A stretch of 64,000 nt of DNA from Alloscardovia criceti DSM 17774 (GCF_000376885.1 NZ_AQXR01000005.1:1-64000); one strand, 5' to 3'. Shown: positions 13,192-24,054, numbered from the stretch's first letter. Made by a program: numbers and translations. The notes: a model not told the origin generated them from the letters alone.

Positions 13192-16041
13192 CTATTCTTT
13201 CAACTGTGCGCTTGTAGCGGACTTCGTAGAAGATTTAGCAGTAGATTTCGTTGCAGCCTTCTTCGTCGCAGTTTTCTTTGCAGTCGTCTTTTTGGTCGTA
13301 GATTTTTTCGCCGTGGTCTTCTTTGCGGTCGTCTTCTTGGCAGTAGACTTCGCGCTCCGACGACGTTTCACAGGACCGGCAGCACGCTTTTCTGCAAGTA
13401 AGCGAAATGCTTCCGCAGGTTCTATAGACTCCGCCGTGTACTGCTTCGGCAAGGTGCGGTTCGTTTCACCATCGGTGATGTACACGCCATAGAAACCATC
13501 CTTGATAGTGACATTCTTGCCTGTTTCTGGATCAGCACCCAGCTCACGCAGCGGTGGCTTAGCAGCTCCGCGCGTTCTTCTGCCGTACTTCGGCTGGGCA
13601 AAAAGTTCCTTCGCTTGCTCGAGCGTAACGGTGAAAATCTCTTCTTCGGAACCCAACGAGCGTGTTTCTGGCTTACCCTCGGCGCTGTTCTTGGTCAAAT
13701 ATGGACCGTAGCGGCCGTTATTTGCCAAAATTTCAACCTGCTGACTCTCGCCCGTTTCCGCGTTCGTCTCCTCAACCGTGCCTACCACACGTGGCAAATC
13801 GAGCAGACGAACGGCGTCCTCCAGAGTGATAGCCTGTGGAGTCATGGTTTTAAACAGCGAAGCCATTTTTGGCTTTTCAGTCGAAGCTGTTTCTTCACCT
13901 TCCTGAGTTGGAGATACAAGCGCCACGTATGGACCAAAACGACCATTGCGCACTTCCACCGTGCCACCGGTGACTGGATGTGTGCCCAGCACGCGTGGAC
14001 CGCTGGAGTTATTTTCAATGAGTTTATGACCTTCTTCAACCGTTAACTCATCTGGAGCCAGGGTATCCGGCAGGCTTGCACGCTTTGGTTTGCCCTCTGC
14101 ATCCACGTTACGCGAGTCTTCCAAGTATGGACCGTAACGTCCTACGCGGACGGCGAGACCATCGCCAATTTCGATTGTATTGATTTCACGCGCATCGATT
14201 TCGCCTAATTGATCCACCAAAGAGTGCAGACCTTTGTGCACATCTTCCGCGGTTTGAGCAGAATCGTCGGATAAGCCGAAGTAGAAACGTGTCAACCATT
14301 GGCGACCCGTTTCCTTACCTTGAGCAATGTTATCCAAGCCGTTTTCCATCTCCGCTGTGAACGCATAATCCACATACTGAGGGAAATTCTGCTCAAGAAG
14401 TTTAATAACGGCAAAAGCAAGCCAAGATGGAATCAGCGCTCGACCACGCTCATACACATATCCACGATCGATAATCGTAGAAATAATGCTGGCATACGTC
14501 GATGGACGCCCAATTTCCTTGGCTTCCAAGGTGCGCACCAAGGAGGCTTCCGTGTAACGCGCTGGAGGCAATGTTTCATGTGAAACGGGCTCTACCTTGA
14601 GAGCGTTAAGCATATCGCCCTCACTGAGCGGAGGCAAAATCGTATTATTATCCTCACGAGATTCCTTTGAGGAGCCCTTTGACGATCCCATAGCCTTTAA
14701 GAAGCCTGGGAATTCGATAACCGTTCCACTGGCTTGGAAGGTCGCCACGCCCTGATCTGCCGCGTCTGCACTCAGGCGAACAGTAGCCGTGGAGCCTGTA
14801 GCTGGCGCCATTTGTGATGCCAGCGTACGCCTCCAAATAAGGGTGTACAACTTCAACTGATCCGTAGGCAGGCTGCTTGCCAAGTCCGCAGGATTGCGGA
14901 AGGAGGATCCTGCTGGGCGGATAGCCTCATGCGCCTCCTGAGCGCCCGCAGTTTTCGTAGCAAACTGACGCGGTTTTTCGGACAAGTACTGCTCACCCCA
15001 CTGCTCGGTTACACTCTTTCGAGCGGCGGAAATAGCCTCCTGAGACAGCGTGACGGAATCCGTACGCATATAGGTAATATAACCGTTTTCATACAAGCCC
15101 TGTGCGGCTCGCATGGTGGCGCGGGAAGACATGCCTAGGCTATTGCCGGCTGCTTGCTGCATGGTGGAGGTGGTAAATGGTGGCAAAGGATTGCGCGTAT
15201 ATGGTTTGGTGCCCACATTTTCTACGACAAAATCGGCTTCTTGTAACGCCTTACTCAGCGCTTGAGCAGTCGCCTCATCAATGACAATTACGCCATCTTT
15301 TTCGGCAGCCTCCGTCAGTTCACCACGATCCGTGAAATCTTTAGAACCAGCTACGCGCACATCATCCAAAGAAATAAGCCGTGCCGTAAAAGCATCGGAT
15401 GAGTCTGCAGCCAGCTGCGCATTGAGATCCCAATATGCGGATTTGATGAACGCCATTCTTTCACGCTCGCGCTCCACAATCAGGCGGGTAGCCACAGACT
15501 GCACACGTCCCGCAGAAAGGCCAGGACCTACCTTGCGCCACAAAACAGGCGAAAGCTCGTAACCATACAAACGATCGACTACACGGCGCGTTTCCTGAGC
15601 ATCCACCATTTGAGCATCCACGTCACGCGTATGATTCAAAGAATCCGTAATAGCTGACTTCGTAATTTCATGGAAAACCATGCGCTTCACGGGAACTTTT
15701 GGCTTTAATGTTTCCACCAAATGCCATGCGATGGCCTCGCCCTCGCGATCCTCATCAGTAGCGAGGAAAACTTCGTCAGCATTTTTCAACGCAGATTTAA
15801 GCTCGCGAACGGTTTTCTTTTTATCATCGCCCACAATGTAATACGGCTTGAAACCGTCATTGACATTGACACCAAATTTACCGTAGTCAGCCTTGTCTGC
15901 AGCAGGAATTTGAGAAGGCTGGGCTAGATCTCGGATATGACCCACTGAAGCAAGTACAGTGTAATCGTCACCCAAGTATCCACCAATTTTCTTTGCCTTC
16001 GTTGGTGATTCGACGATAACGAGTTTACTTCCCTTTGCCAC
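13192..16041 (-). CDS. topA: DNA topoisomerase I
   Basis: Type IA topoisomerase of 949 residues, relaxing negative supercoils. The Toprim domain begins at once (KLVIVESPTKAKKI), DEDREGEAIAW gives the metal-binding acidic residues, and the active-site Tyr is in GYITYMRTDS (near 310). No Zn fingers. The C-terminal half holds four topoisomerase repeats of the RYGPY/GRFGPY type, then a tail of about 50 residues rich in AKKTT-like repeats, as in other actinobacteria. I chose GTG at 16041 because AGAGGAG lies 5-6 bases upstream; a TTG at 16077 would add 12 residues but has no ribosome binding site. Confidence 0.94.
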   Translation of the reverse strand: MAKGSKLVIVESPTKAKKIGGYLGDDYTVLASVGHIRDLAQPSQIPAADKADYGKFGVNVNDGFKPYYIVGDDKKKTVRELKSALKNADEVFLATDEDREGEAIAWHLVETLKPKVPVKRMVFHEITKSAITDSLNHTRDVDAQMVDAQETRRVVDRLYGYELSPVLWRKVGPGLSAGRVQSVATRLIVERERERMAFIKSAYWDLNAQLAADSSDAFTARLISLDDVRVAGSKDFTDRGELTEAAEKDGVIVIDEATAQALSKALQEADFVVENVGTKPYTRNPLPPFTTSTMQQAAGNSLGMSSRATMRAAQGLYENGYITYMRTDSVTLSQEAISAARKSVTEQWGEQYLSEKPRQFATKTAGAQEAHEAIRPAGSSFRNPADLASSLPTDQLKLYTLIWRRTLASQMAPATGSTATVRLSADAADQGVATFQASGTVIEFPGFLKAMGSSKGSSKESREDNNTILPPLSEGDMLNALKVEPVSHETLPPARYTEASLVRTLEAKEIGRPSTYASIISTIIDRGYVYERGRALIPSWLAFAVIKLLEQNFPQYVDYAFTAEMENGLDNIAQGKETGRQWLTRFYFGLSDDSAQTAEDVHKGLHSLVDQLGEIDAREINTIEIGDGLAVRVGRYGPYLEDSRNVDAEGKPKRASLPDTLAPDELTVEEGHKLIENNSSGPRVLGTHPVTGGTVEVRNGRFGPYVALVSPTQEGEETASTEKPKMASLFKTMTPQAITLEDAVRLLDLPRVVGTVEETNAETGESQQVEILANNGRYGPYLTKNSAEGKPETRSLGSEEEIFTVTLEQAKELFAQPKYGRRTRGAAKPPLRELGADPETGKNVTIKDGFYGVYITDGETNRTLPKQYTAESIEPAEAFRLLAEKRAAGPVKRRRSAKSTAKKTTAKKTTAKKSTTKKTTAKKTATKKAATKSTAKSSTKSATSAQLKE

Positions 16042-16078
16042 AACCGCTCCTCTGCTTAGCTTTCGCCTTTGTGTCAAT

Positions 16079-16099
16079 AAAACGAACTAGTTCTAGTTC
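16079..16099 (-). terminator. Possible weak terminator after the PAP2 gene
   Basis: Minus-strand GAACTAG / CTAGTTC with only a 2-base gap, then GTTTTATT. The loop is very tight and the U tract is poor, so this may equally be an operator-like palindrome in front of topA. Confidence 0.3.
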
Positions 16100-16154
16100 A
16101 TTATTATGCACAGCCCCCCGCCAAAGTATTTATTCACCTGTGTTATGCACCAAG

Positions 16155-17294
16155 TCATGAGGCTTCAAAATTCTTCGGTGGCACCGGGGGTGCGCCTAAC
16201 AGTCCCAACCGTGTCAATGGCGCAGCCGTCGCCTGACGCAAAGCCAGAATGCATCCATACATAAAGGCCGACATGCCTGAAATTAATGCAATAGTAGCGT
16301 AAATTCCGCTGACAGACAGTGCATCCGGCATATATTGAACGATATCGTACATTTGGCTGACAATATAGGTGCCGTACGCCGCCGCCGAAAGTCCGAGCAC
16401 AATTAAGGCTGTCGCAACGATTTGCACGCTGACGCTGGATTTGCGCTTGCCAATTTCATCCATACCGCTGGCACGGGTAAATGCCAAGGCCAGCAATCCC
16501 AAAGAGCCTGCCAGCATAATCGCCGTCAAAGAATCCGTTGGACGATGCCAGCCATCATAAATCACCATAATGGCCACCGCGGTGGTATATGCCGTGGCCA
16601 GCAATGCGGTCACGGCGCGCAAAATACGAGGTACCGCCATCACCAAGGCCACGCCGGCAATCATCGTCAGAGCCGTATGCCCCGACGGTGCGGAGTTTGC
16701 CGGATCAGGAATCAACGGATCCAACACCGGCCGTGGTAGCACGCGCTTGGATACAAAGGCGATGCCAAACGCCAGCACCACATACACGGTGATAATGCCG
16801 AAAGTATAAAAACGTTTACGGAAAATAGCAAAAAGCATGGCCAGAGCAATCATCGCCACGCTGACCGCGATAATCCAAATGGAATCTGTAAACAGTCGCG
16901 GCATAAAGCCTTCCACACTCGGGAACCGGGCGGACATATCCGACCACATCCAGCTATCAAAATACTGACCCGTCAGCGTAAAAACACCTACATAAAAGAC
17001 ACCGACCGTAGCTAACAGACCAATCATGCTCAGCAGCACAGCGCTCACCACGGAGCCGAGGCGTGGATGCGTGGAAAGATAGACATCCGAACCGCGATCT
17101 ACGGGTTTTTTCTCAGCACGACCGTTCTGCGTACCCTTCTCACCTAAAGTAGCAGAAGCCGTATCTGTGTCATCCGAAAAATCGTCCATTGAATTGCTCT
17201 CAATGGCGGAGCCCGACAGGAGTGTGTCTTCTGGCTCAGCGTCATCGTGAGATTTCTGAGGAATATTCACGTCTAAAATCTTATCGTCTGCCAT
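16155..17294 (-). CDS. PAP2-superfamily membrane phosphatase
   Basis: A 379-residue integral membrane protein with an acidic cytoplasmic N-terminal stretch of about 75 residues, then eight or so hydrophobic segments. The three PAP2 signature motifs are present in order: KRVLPRP, APSGHTALT with the catalytic His, and GWHRPTDSLTAI with the second catalytic His and Asp. Such enzymes dephosphorylate lipid phosphates such as undecaprenyl pyrophosphate or phosphatidic acid on the outer membrane face; which substrate applies here is not visible. It lies upstream of topA on the same strand, 113 bases away. Confidence 0.88.
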   Translation of the reverse strand: MADDKILDVNIPQKSHDDAEPEDTLLSGSAIESNSMDDFSDDTDTASATLGEKGTQNGRAEKKPVDRGSDVYLSTHPRLGSVVSAVLLSMIGLLATVGVFYVGVFTLTGQYFDSWMWSDMSARFPSVEGFMPRLFTDSIWIIAVSVAMIALAMLFAIFRKRFYTFGIITVYVVLAFGIAFVSKRVLPRPVLDPLIPDPANSAPSGHTALTMIAGVALVMAVPRILRAVTALLATAYTTAVAIMVIYDGWHRPTDSLTAIMLAGSLGLLALAFTRASGMDEIGKRKSSVSVQIVATALIVLGLSAAAYGTYIVSQMYDIVQYMPDALSVSGIYATIALISGMSAFMYGCILALRQATAAPLTRLGLLGAPPVPPKNFEAS

Positions 17295-17450
17295 GTGTGA
17301 CTACCCTAGTTCATTTGCTGTGTGGATGCATGTCCGAATATATAATATGCACTGAATGCGAACATCCTAAGTCGGCATGCACAGTGTCATTGCGCACAGT
17401 ATCGTTACACAGATGAATGGTGCCGCATCTATTCCACTTTAACGAATTCA

Positions 17451-17544
17451 CAAAAAGAAAAACTCTCACGCACCCGACAGAGGCCACTTACCCTTGCTGC
17501 ATTCCTGCCCTGGGGGAGTTGGGTGACATATCGCCACGTGAGAG
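17451..17544 (-). ncRNA. ffs: Small signal recognition particle RNA (4.5S type) with terminator
   Basis: The minus-strand transcript has complementary ends (CTCTCACG / CGTGAGAG) and an inner hairpin carrying the conserved SRP domain IV apical and symmetric-loop sequence, recognisable as GGGCAGGAATGCAGCAAGGG. The 3' end of the closing stem is followed by TTTTTCTTTTT, so the RNA stem also serves as terminator. It binds Ffh to target membrane proteins. Mature ends are estimated at about 17463-17544. Confidence 0.92.
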
Positions 17545-17642
17545 CAATCTTTAGTGTACACTACATGCGCGAACTGCGCTAGTATGCGCGTCATACCCGT
17601 GCATACGGCGCAAACCGCTGCGAGAACGCTAGGATATTGGCG

Positions 17643-19682
17643 CTAGGAAATGGTCATAAAGCCCAAATCCTTCAGATACTGGTTTCCCGCCGTAATGTCG
17701 TACTGAATTAACTTATAGTCTTCCAACAGCTGCTTCGTTTGATCATCGGCCTGGCTGACATCCAAGTAGTTTCCTTCGTTGTCCAAATACAAGGCTTGAC
17801 CGTCTGGGATACGATCCCAGCCTTGGATGTGATTGACCACGGCTGGCTCCATAGCCGGCACCTTCGTGTGCAAAGCGGTGAGGAAGGCTACGTATGGGCT
17901 GACCTTCGCGTTCATATGCTCGGAGAGCTGAGCTTGGAAGAAGTTCGGCGAAGTGTAAGCACTGTTTGTCGCGGACTGCCCAGCCGCCTGATTATCGATG
18001 CCCGAGGCCTTGTTTGACCAGATGAAGTAATCCGTTTCGTGCAAGGCGACGGAATTATCCAAATTCTTACCCGCAGTCGTGTATACGCCTGGCAAGTGGT
18101 CGCCGTAGAAGACCACGGTAATTGGCTGATCCAGCTCATCAAGTTGGTTGAGGAAGTCCTGTGTATAGCCGTCCGTGTACTCGGCGCCTTTTGCGTATGT
18201 TTCGATGGCCAGCGTTTCACTATTGCTGAGCTGCTTATCCGTCGTACTCTTCACCTTCACCTCATTATCGTCATAATAATTTTGGTAAGGCATATGATTT
18301 TGCATGGTAATGACCTGGTAGAAGTAGTTTTGACCTGCCTGATCATTCTTCAAAGAATTCAGCACTGCCGTGTAGGTGGACTCATCCGACACGTATGGCG
18401 AGCTTCCCAAGGAATCCGTTGGCGTGATAAATTCCGGTCCATCCAAAGTCCAGAAGTGGGAGAAACCAAACTTCTGGTAGTTCACATTACGCGAGTACAT
18501 ATTGGAATAATACGGATGGAAAGCATAAGAATTCTCCGTATTCCAGAGCTGATTAAAGGTTGGAGACCACACTTGGCTTTGTACCAATTGCTGGTACGGC
18601 GAGCTCAAGGATGGGGCGAAATTCAGCATAGACAAGCCCGTTAATGCCATGTACTCCATATTTGCCGTACCACCACCGTAACCGGCTGACAGCATTAGAC
18701 CCGAAGTCGTGTTGTTTTTTATTTCACGAATATTTGGCATGATGTCCTTGTTCAGCTCAATGCCTGGTACACGCGATGGGTCGGAGAAGGACTCAGACAA
18801 GAGGAAAATAACCGTGGAATTCGTCACGCTGTTGGCTCGACGCGCATTAATGCTTGTAGCCGTTTGCGCATAGCGTGAAGCGATTTCTTTCATGGTTTCT
18901 TCGGAATAATTCGCAGGCTCGTCCATAATTTTTGGCTTGACGAGCCGTGCAAATGCCACAGCAGCACCATTAGCCTGGGCGTCAATCTTCGAATCCCAGA
19001 GTTTTGGAGAATCACCCAAAGCGGTGGCAAAATTGTTAGCCCAGGTACCGATAGAGGACATGGACAGGACAAAACTGACTAAGAAGGAGGTGGACACAGC
19101 TACACATACGAGGCGCACCAGCCAACGGATTAAGGATACGCGCGTGTAAATCACACCTTTGCGCGTATCGCGGTGACCCACAATCAGGAAAATAGCCGTC
19201 GTCGCAATCATCACCAGCAAGGCACCCACCACAATGGGCCCAATGCCATTAGGCACCCAAGAGGTCAGATTGTCAAACCTGCCACCGGTAAGAAAGCCCA
19301 AATCCGTAGGCACAATGGTTTCCGAACGCGCTAAAATTTTCGACTTTTCCAGCACCGTAATGACCAGCACGGCATCGATAAAAATCTGCGTGGCTAACCA
19401 AAAACGGTTAAAGAGCATGATGAGAATGAAGTACACCAGGCCTGTGAGCAAGAATTCATTGATAACCATGAATTTGCCCTGAAAAATCTGGAAAACGAAG
19501 CCTAATGGGTCGGCAAGACCGTTCGTCTCATTCACGCCCCATTGCAGGCTCATAACCGCCAAAAGATTGACAATGACGAACCATAGAATATACGACCAGC
19601 TACTGAAATCATGCCGATGTGTGATGCGCGACCACCATCCAGCGAAGCCTTTTTTCTTTTCTTCTGAAGTTGTTTGGCTCAT
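17643..19682 (-). CDS. LTA synthase-like membrane sulfatase-fold enzyme
   Basis: A 679-residue protein with five hydrophobic segments in the first 230 residues and a large extracytoplasmic sulfatase-fold domain. This is the LtaS/phosphoglycerol transferase architecture. Catalytic features are LLSESFSDP (metal Glu), the nucleophile Thr339 in GGGTANMEY, and the late metal motif FYGDHLPG. Family role: transferring glycerol-phosphate from phosphatidylglycerol to build polyglycerolphosphate on a lipid anchor. The true product in this organism is inference. It starts at ATG 19682 with GGGGAA upstream. It stands alone between ino1 and the SRP RNA. Confidence 0.88.
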   Translation of the reverse strand: MSQTTSEEKKKGFAGWWSRITHRHDFSSWSYILWFVIVNLLAVMSLQWGVNETNGLADPLGFVFQIFQGKFMVINEFLLTGLVYFILIMLFNRFWLATQIFIDAVLVITVLEKSKILARSETIVPTDLGFLTGGRFDNLTSWVPNGIGPIVVGALLVMIATTAIFLIVGHRDTRKGVIYTRVSLIRWLVRLVCVAVSTSFLVSFVLSMSSIGTWANNFATALGDSPKLWDSKIDAQANGAAVAFARLVKPKIMDEPANYSEETMKEIASRYAQTATSINARRANSVTNSTVIFLLSESFSDPSRVPGIELNKDIMPNIREIKNNTTSGLMLSAGYGGGTANMEYMALTGLSMLNFAPSLSSPYQQLVQSQVWSPTFNQLWNTENSYAFHPYYSNMYSRNVNYQKFGFSHFWTLDGPEFITPTDSLGSSPYVSDESTYTAVLNSLKNDQAGQNYFYQVITMQNHMPYQNYYDDNEVKVKSTTDKQLSNSETLAIETYAKGAEYTDGYTQDFLNQLDELDQPITVVFYGDHLPGVYTTAGKNLDNSVALHETDYFIWSNKASGIDNQAAGQSATNSAYTSPNFFQAQLSEHMNAKVSPYVAFLTALHTKVPAMEPAVVNHIQGWDRIPDGQALYLDNEGNYLDVSQADDQTKQLLEDYKLIQYDITAGNQYLKDLGFMTIS

Positions 19683-19927
19683 TTTTCCCCAACTACATCT
19701 TCCGCATGAACTGCTTATCTTTATTATCTCTAATTTCTCGGTACAGAGCTTCTTCTCTCAGATTTCTGCTCGCCTGTCTCTCTGATGAGACTCTCTTCTT
19801 CTCGACAGCCCTCAAATTATGTGCCCGCATCGTGACAAATAATGAAATCCTACTGAAACGAGGACAAACAAAAACGCAAGACCACGCATCTACATGATGC
19901 AGCAGCCTTGCGTTTTACTTGTGAAAA

Positions 19928-21070
19928 CTATGCGTGCCACACATCCTTGCCCTGGGCCTGAGCTTCTGCCACATCAGCATTAAGCTGAGCGTCGTTGGCT
20001 TCTACCTCGCCGGCAATGTACTTTTCCACCAATTGGCGTGCTTCATTATCTTCGTGCTGAACGGCTGGAGACTTCATGAAGTATGCGCTTGGAGCCAGAA
20101 TTGGGCCAGCCAAGCCGCGATCCAATGCGATTTTGGCTGCGCGAACGGCATCGATAACCACACCCGCAGAGTTTGGCGAATCCCAAACCTCCAGCTTGTA
20201 CTCCAAGCTCAATGGCACATCACCGAAGGTGGTGCCTTCCAAACGTACGAATGCAAACTTACGGTCGTCCAGCCATTCCACATAGTCCGAAGGACCAATG
20301 TGTACGTTACGGCTCTCCATTTCGTGAGGCACGATGGAAGTGACAGCGCGGGTCTTGGAAATCTTCTTGGATTCCAAACGGCTACGCTGCAGCATGTTCA
20401 TAAAGTCCATGTTTCCGCCCACATTGAGCTGATACGTGCGATCGACGCGCACGCCGCGATCCTCGAACAAACGCGCCAAAGTGCGGTGCGTAATGGTTGC
20501 ACCCACCTGACTCTTGATGTCATCGCCCACAATAGGCACGCCCGCATCGCGGAACTTTTGTGCCCACTCAGGGTCAGAAGCAATGAACACAGGCAAACAG
20601 TTGACAAAACCGCATCCTGCTTCCATAGCTGCTGTGGCATAGAACTTATCGGCTTCCTCAGAACCCACAGGTAGGTACGACACCAGCACATCAACCTGCT
20701 TGTCCTTCAAAACCTGAGCTACATTCACGGGCTGGGCATCAGATTCTTCAATCATTTCACGATAGTAAGTGCCCAATCCGTCATGCGTAGGTCCGCGCAA
20801 AACCTCGACATCCAACTGAGGGACATCGCTGAACTTGTACGTGTTGTTTTGGGAAGCAAAAATAGCCTCACTCAGGTCTTTGCCCACCTTTGCAGCATCA
20901 ACATCGAATGCCGCCACGAACTCGATATCACTGATGCGATATCCGCCAAAATTCGCATGCATAATTCCAGGAATTTTCTCATCATCCTGTGCATTCATGT
21001 AGTACTGAACACCCTGTACAAGCGAGGATGCGCAGTTTCCTACGCCCGCAATAGCTACGCGTATTGTCAT
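19928..21070 (-). CDS. ino1: Inositol-3-phosphate synthase
   Basis: A 380-residue NAD-dependent isomerase converting glucose 6-phosphate to 1L-myo-inositol 1-phosphate. N-terminal Rossmann motif [12 protein letters not shown] (residues 10-21); family blocks [27 protein letters not shown] (active-site Lys region), LNVGGNMDF and the ending [13 protein letters not shown] are all intact. In actinobacteria the product feeds phosphatidylinositol and related lipids. AAGGAGAATA precedes the ATG at 21070. It is transcribed divergently from the penicillin-binding protein gene, with 263 bases between them. The 245 bases downstream of it (19683-19927) hold no gene. Confidence 0.94.
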   Translation of the reverse strand: MTIRVAIAGVGNCASSLVQGVQYYMNAQDDEKIPGIMHANFGGYRISDIEFVAAFDVDAAKVGKDLSEAIFASQNNTYKFSDVPQLDVEVLRGPTHDGLGTYYREMIEESDAQPVNVAQVLKDKQVDVLVSYLPVGSEEADKFYATAAMEAGCGFVNCLPVFIASDPEWAQKFRDAGVPIVGDDIKSQVGATITHRTLARLFEDRGVRVDRTYQLNVGGNMDFMNMLQRSRLESKKISKTRAVTSIVPHEMESRNVHIGPSDYVEWLDDRKFAFVRLEGTTFGDVPLSLEYKLEVWDSPNSAGVVIDAVRAAKIALDRGLAGPILAPSAYFMKSPAVQHEDNEARQLVEKYIAGEVEANDAQLNADVAEAQAQGKDVWHA

Positions 21071-21333
21071 TATTCTCCTTCAATCACGAATATGACATTT
21101 TTCATTCTTATAACGGTACTCGGTTGCCCTGATATGAGCAACAAAGATCAATACTTTGGCACACATGCGTGCAAAGCTTGCACAAACCGCATTAATACGG
21201 CATTTATAAAGTATTCAGATGATTTTCAGTTATCGTAAATTGTGCGTGGGCTATGTGAAAGTAGCGTAAATAATCTGTTGCGATTTAGAAAAATTGATGA
21301 TAGAAAGCCGCGCTTCTTACTAGCCTTGAACGA

Positions 21334-23652
21334 ATGGCTACTCATAATAATGGCGGCAATACGAAATCGCGTCGCGTATCGAGCTCATCGGTGAAACGCA
21401 ATTCTTCCGGATCAGGTTCCTCAGGCCCCCGTGGAAATTCACGACGATCTCATAAACAAGCTACGAAAAGACGTCCGTGGTGGAAGTATATTGCATTCTT
21501 CATCCTCGGCGTCTTCGTCATAAGTGCCCTAGGCTTAGGCATCGCCTACGCGACTATTCAGGTTCCTAGCCCGGAATCCGTGGCTTTAAGCCAAAAAACA
21601 ACCGTGTACTACAATGACGGCACCACGGAAATTGGCAGTTTCCAGCAAGAAAATCGTGAAATTATCCAGTGCTCTACCCTGCCCGATTACGTAGGAAATG
21701 CGGTGGTCGCCTCCGAGAATCGCACCTTCTGGAGCGATAGTGGCATCGATCTCAAGGGCATTACACGCGCGCTCTTCAACAACATCACCACCGGCTCCCG
21801 CCAAGGTGGATCGACCATTACTCAGCAGTATGCAGAGCGCTATTATCTGGGCGAGACAAAGACTTATATCGGTAAGGTAAAAGAGGCCTTGCTGGCTTTG
21901 AAAATTGCCCAAACGCAAGATAAATCCACCGTATTATGCGGTTATCTCAATACGATTTACTTCGGCCGCGGCGCCTATGGCATCCAATCGGCTGCTAAGG
22001 CATATTTCAACAAGGATGCCAAGGATTTGACCGTGAATGAGGCTGCGTTGCTGGCCGGCATTATCCCAGCGCCATCCGTTTGGGATCCGGCTGTGGACAG
22101 CACGGCGGCTCAAAAGCGCTTCACCCGCGTCATTGGCATTATGCAGGAGGAAGGCTATATCACCTCGGATGAGGCGTCTTCGGCCACCATGCCAGAAACC
22201 GTAGAGCAGACATCCACAGATCAGTATGCGGGCGACAAGGGTTACTTGCTCACCATGGTGAAAGATGAACTGATCAATACGGGTAAATTTACCGAGCAAG
22301 ACATTATGACCGGCGGGTACCAAATTGTCACCACCATTGACAAGGACAAGCAGGCCTACATGCAGGAAGTGGCCAATGGTGACTCTTCTGTACCGGACAC
22401 CGTGGAAACGGGCGGTATGAGCGCGGATGTGGATACGGGTGCCATTCTTGCAGTGTACGGCGGTAAAGATTACAACACGAAGCAGCTCAACAATGCTACG
22501 CAGGCCATCTACCAGGCCGGTTCTACGATGAAGACCTTTACCTTGCTTGGAGCTATCCAGCAAGGCGTAAGTTTGAATACCTTATTTAATGGAAATTCTC
22601 CACGCTCCTTCTCTGGGTTGAGCCAGTCCGTGTCCAATTACGGCAATATCAGCTATGGAAATATCACATTAACGAGAGCGCTGGCGCGTTCTGTCAACAC
22701 TGTATTTGTGGACTTAAACCAAAAAGTTACGCCACAAAAGACTGCGGAAATAGCGAAGGAAGCGGGCATTTCCTCCGATATTCAAACGGATTCCTTGTAT
22801 AACACTTTGGGTATCGACGCTATTCATGTCAGCGAAATCGTGCAAGGCTATCAAACTATCGCACATGATGGCGTGCGCAATGAATTGCACATCGTAGATA
22901 CGGTAAAGTCTGACCAGGGGCAGACCACCGTGTATACGGCAAATACCGAGGGTACGCAGGTCTTCTCCTCGAATGACACGGCCAATGCGATGATGGCTTT
23001 GCGCGCTGTGGTAACTTCTGGCTATGGAACGCCCGCACTTGCAATCGGCAAGACCGTGGGCGGAAAATCCGGTACCGCTAACGATAACTCCGCTGTAAGC
23101 TTCGTGGGCTTTAGCCGTCATGTCGTCACCGCGTTTGCTACATGGAATCCAAGCGATGATGGCAGCACGAATGAGGAAGTGCCAACCTTCGGATCCTACG
23201 AAAATGGTATGGGTTACCCAACGCATCTGTTTACGGAGTATATGACCGAGGCCTTGGCCGATGCTCAGGATGAGGCTTTCCCTACGCCGACAAGCACAGG
23301 TACCGTGGGCGGCACCGATGGCACGTGGGGACTCGGAGCGACACGTACCTATACGGGCACGGAAACCCAGCGCACGCCTCAAGAGTTTCAGAACGAGACG
23401 ACGCAGACGCCAGATAATTCCACAAATTCGAATTCGAATTCCAACTCAAACTCAAACTCGACCACGCAGTCTCCTTCAACCCAAAGTGATAGCTCGCAGT
23501 CGACGGATTCGAGCAATCAGTCTAGTAATTCGGATTCATCCTCGAGTTCAGGCACGAATAGTGGATCGAGTTCGTCGAATAATCAGTCGAATTCGAATGA
23601 GTCGTCCAGCCAGTCGCAGAATAATGGGCAAACCTCAAATAGTTCACAGTAG
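21334..23652 (+). CDS. ponA: Bifunctional class A penicillin-binding protein
   Basis: A 772-residue murein polymerase. A basic, Ser-rich cytoplasmic N-terminus of about 48 residues precedes one membrane anchor. The glycosyltransferase domain has the catalytic Glu128 in SENRTFW and the QGGSTITQQ motif. The transpeptidase domain has Ser397 in STMK, SVN, and KSGT at 578-581. After about residue 685 comes a low-complexity tail made almost wholly of Ser, Asn, Gln and Thr, encoded by repeated TCG/AAT codons. No ribosome binding site precedes the ATG, so it may be leaderless or start elsewhere within the basic tail. Confidence 0.93.
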   Translation: MATHNNGGNTKSRRVSSSSVKRNSSGSGSSGPRGNSRRSHKQATKRRPWWKYIAFFILGVFVISALGLGIAYATIQVPSPESVALSQKTTVYYNDGTTEIGSFQQENREIIQCSTLPDYVGNAVVASENRTFWSDSGIDLKGITRALFNNITTGSRQGGSTITQQYAERYYLGETKTYIGKVKEALLALKIAQTQDKSTVLCGYLNTIYFGRGAYGIQSAAKAYFNKDAKDLTVNEAALLAGIIPAPSVWDPAVDSTAAQKRFTRVIGIMQEEGYITSDEASSATMPETVEQTSTDQYAGDKGYLLTMVKDELINTGKFTEQDIMTGGYQIVTTIDKDKQAYMQEVANGDSSVPDTVETGGMSADVDTGAILAVYGGKDYNTKQLNNATQAIYQAGSTMKTFTLLGAIQQGVSLNTLFNGNSPRSFSGLSQSVSNYGNISYGNITLTRALARSVNTVFVDLNQKVTPQKTAEIAKEAGISSDIQTDSLYNTLGIDAIHVSEIVQGYQTIAHDGVRNELHIVDTVKSDQGQTTVYTANTEGTQVFSSNDTANAMMALRAVVTSGYGTPALAIGKTVGGKSGTANDNSAVSFVGFSRHVVTAFATWNPSDDGSTNEEVPTFGSYENGMGYPTHLFTEYMTEALADAQDEAFPTPTSTGTVGGTDGTWGLGATRTYTGTETQRTPQEFQNETTQTPDNSTNSNSNSNSNSNSTTQSPSTQSDSSQSTDSSNQSSNSDSSSSSGTNSGSSSSNNQSNSNESSSQSQNNGQTSNSSQ

Positions 23653-23715
23653 TTGCAACTGCGCGGCCGGGCTGAGTTGAGTTGAACTGAGGTAAGACTG
23701 AACAAAGCCGGAATT

Positions 23716-23749
23716 AAAAAGGAGCTCCAGTTACCTAGAGCTCCTTTTT
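23716..23749 (+). terminator. Rho-independent terminator of the penicillin-binding protein gene
   Basis: AAAAAGGAGCTC (23716-23727) / GAGCTCCTTTTT (23738-23749) with a 10-base loop. The rest of the gap (23750-23988) holds nothing I recognise. Confidence 0.88.
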
Positions 23750-23986
23750 GTGTACGCCGTTGTACATAAATCTTTCAACTCTCTTAGTTTAGCTTATTTT
23801 CGCTTTTTTGGGCACAGAAAAGGCATGAAAATCATAGGGTTTGTGAGTAATGTGACATATTCATCCAAATTGGGATTTAAACGCACATGAATGTGTCTTT
23901 TATGATGCTTCACTGCACAAATTGAGCGCTAAATAATCAACTTCGAAAATTTAAGACACGCCGTAGGCGGCACGCGGCAAAGAAAG

Positions 23987-24026
23987 ACAAAAAAGAGGAG
24001 ACAGGACTGCTGCCCTATCTCCTCTT
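23987..24026 (-). terminator. Rho-independent terminator of leuA
   Basis: Minus strand AAGAGGAGA (24026-24018) / TCTCCTCTT (24001-23993) with a 16-base loop and a T run, 29 bases past the leuA stop. Confidence 0.87.
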
Positions 24027-24054
24027 GTGAATATGCGTAAATCCAGTAGGGAAT

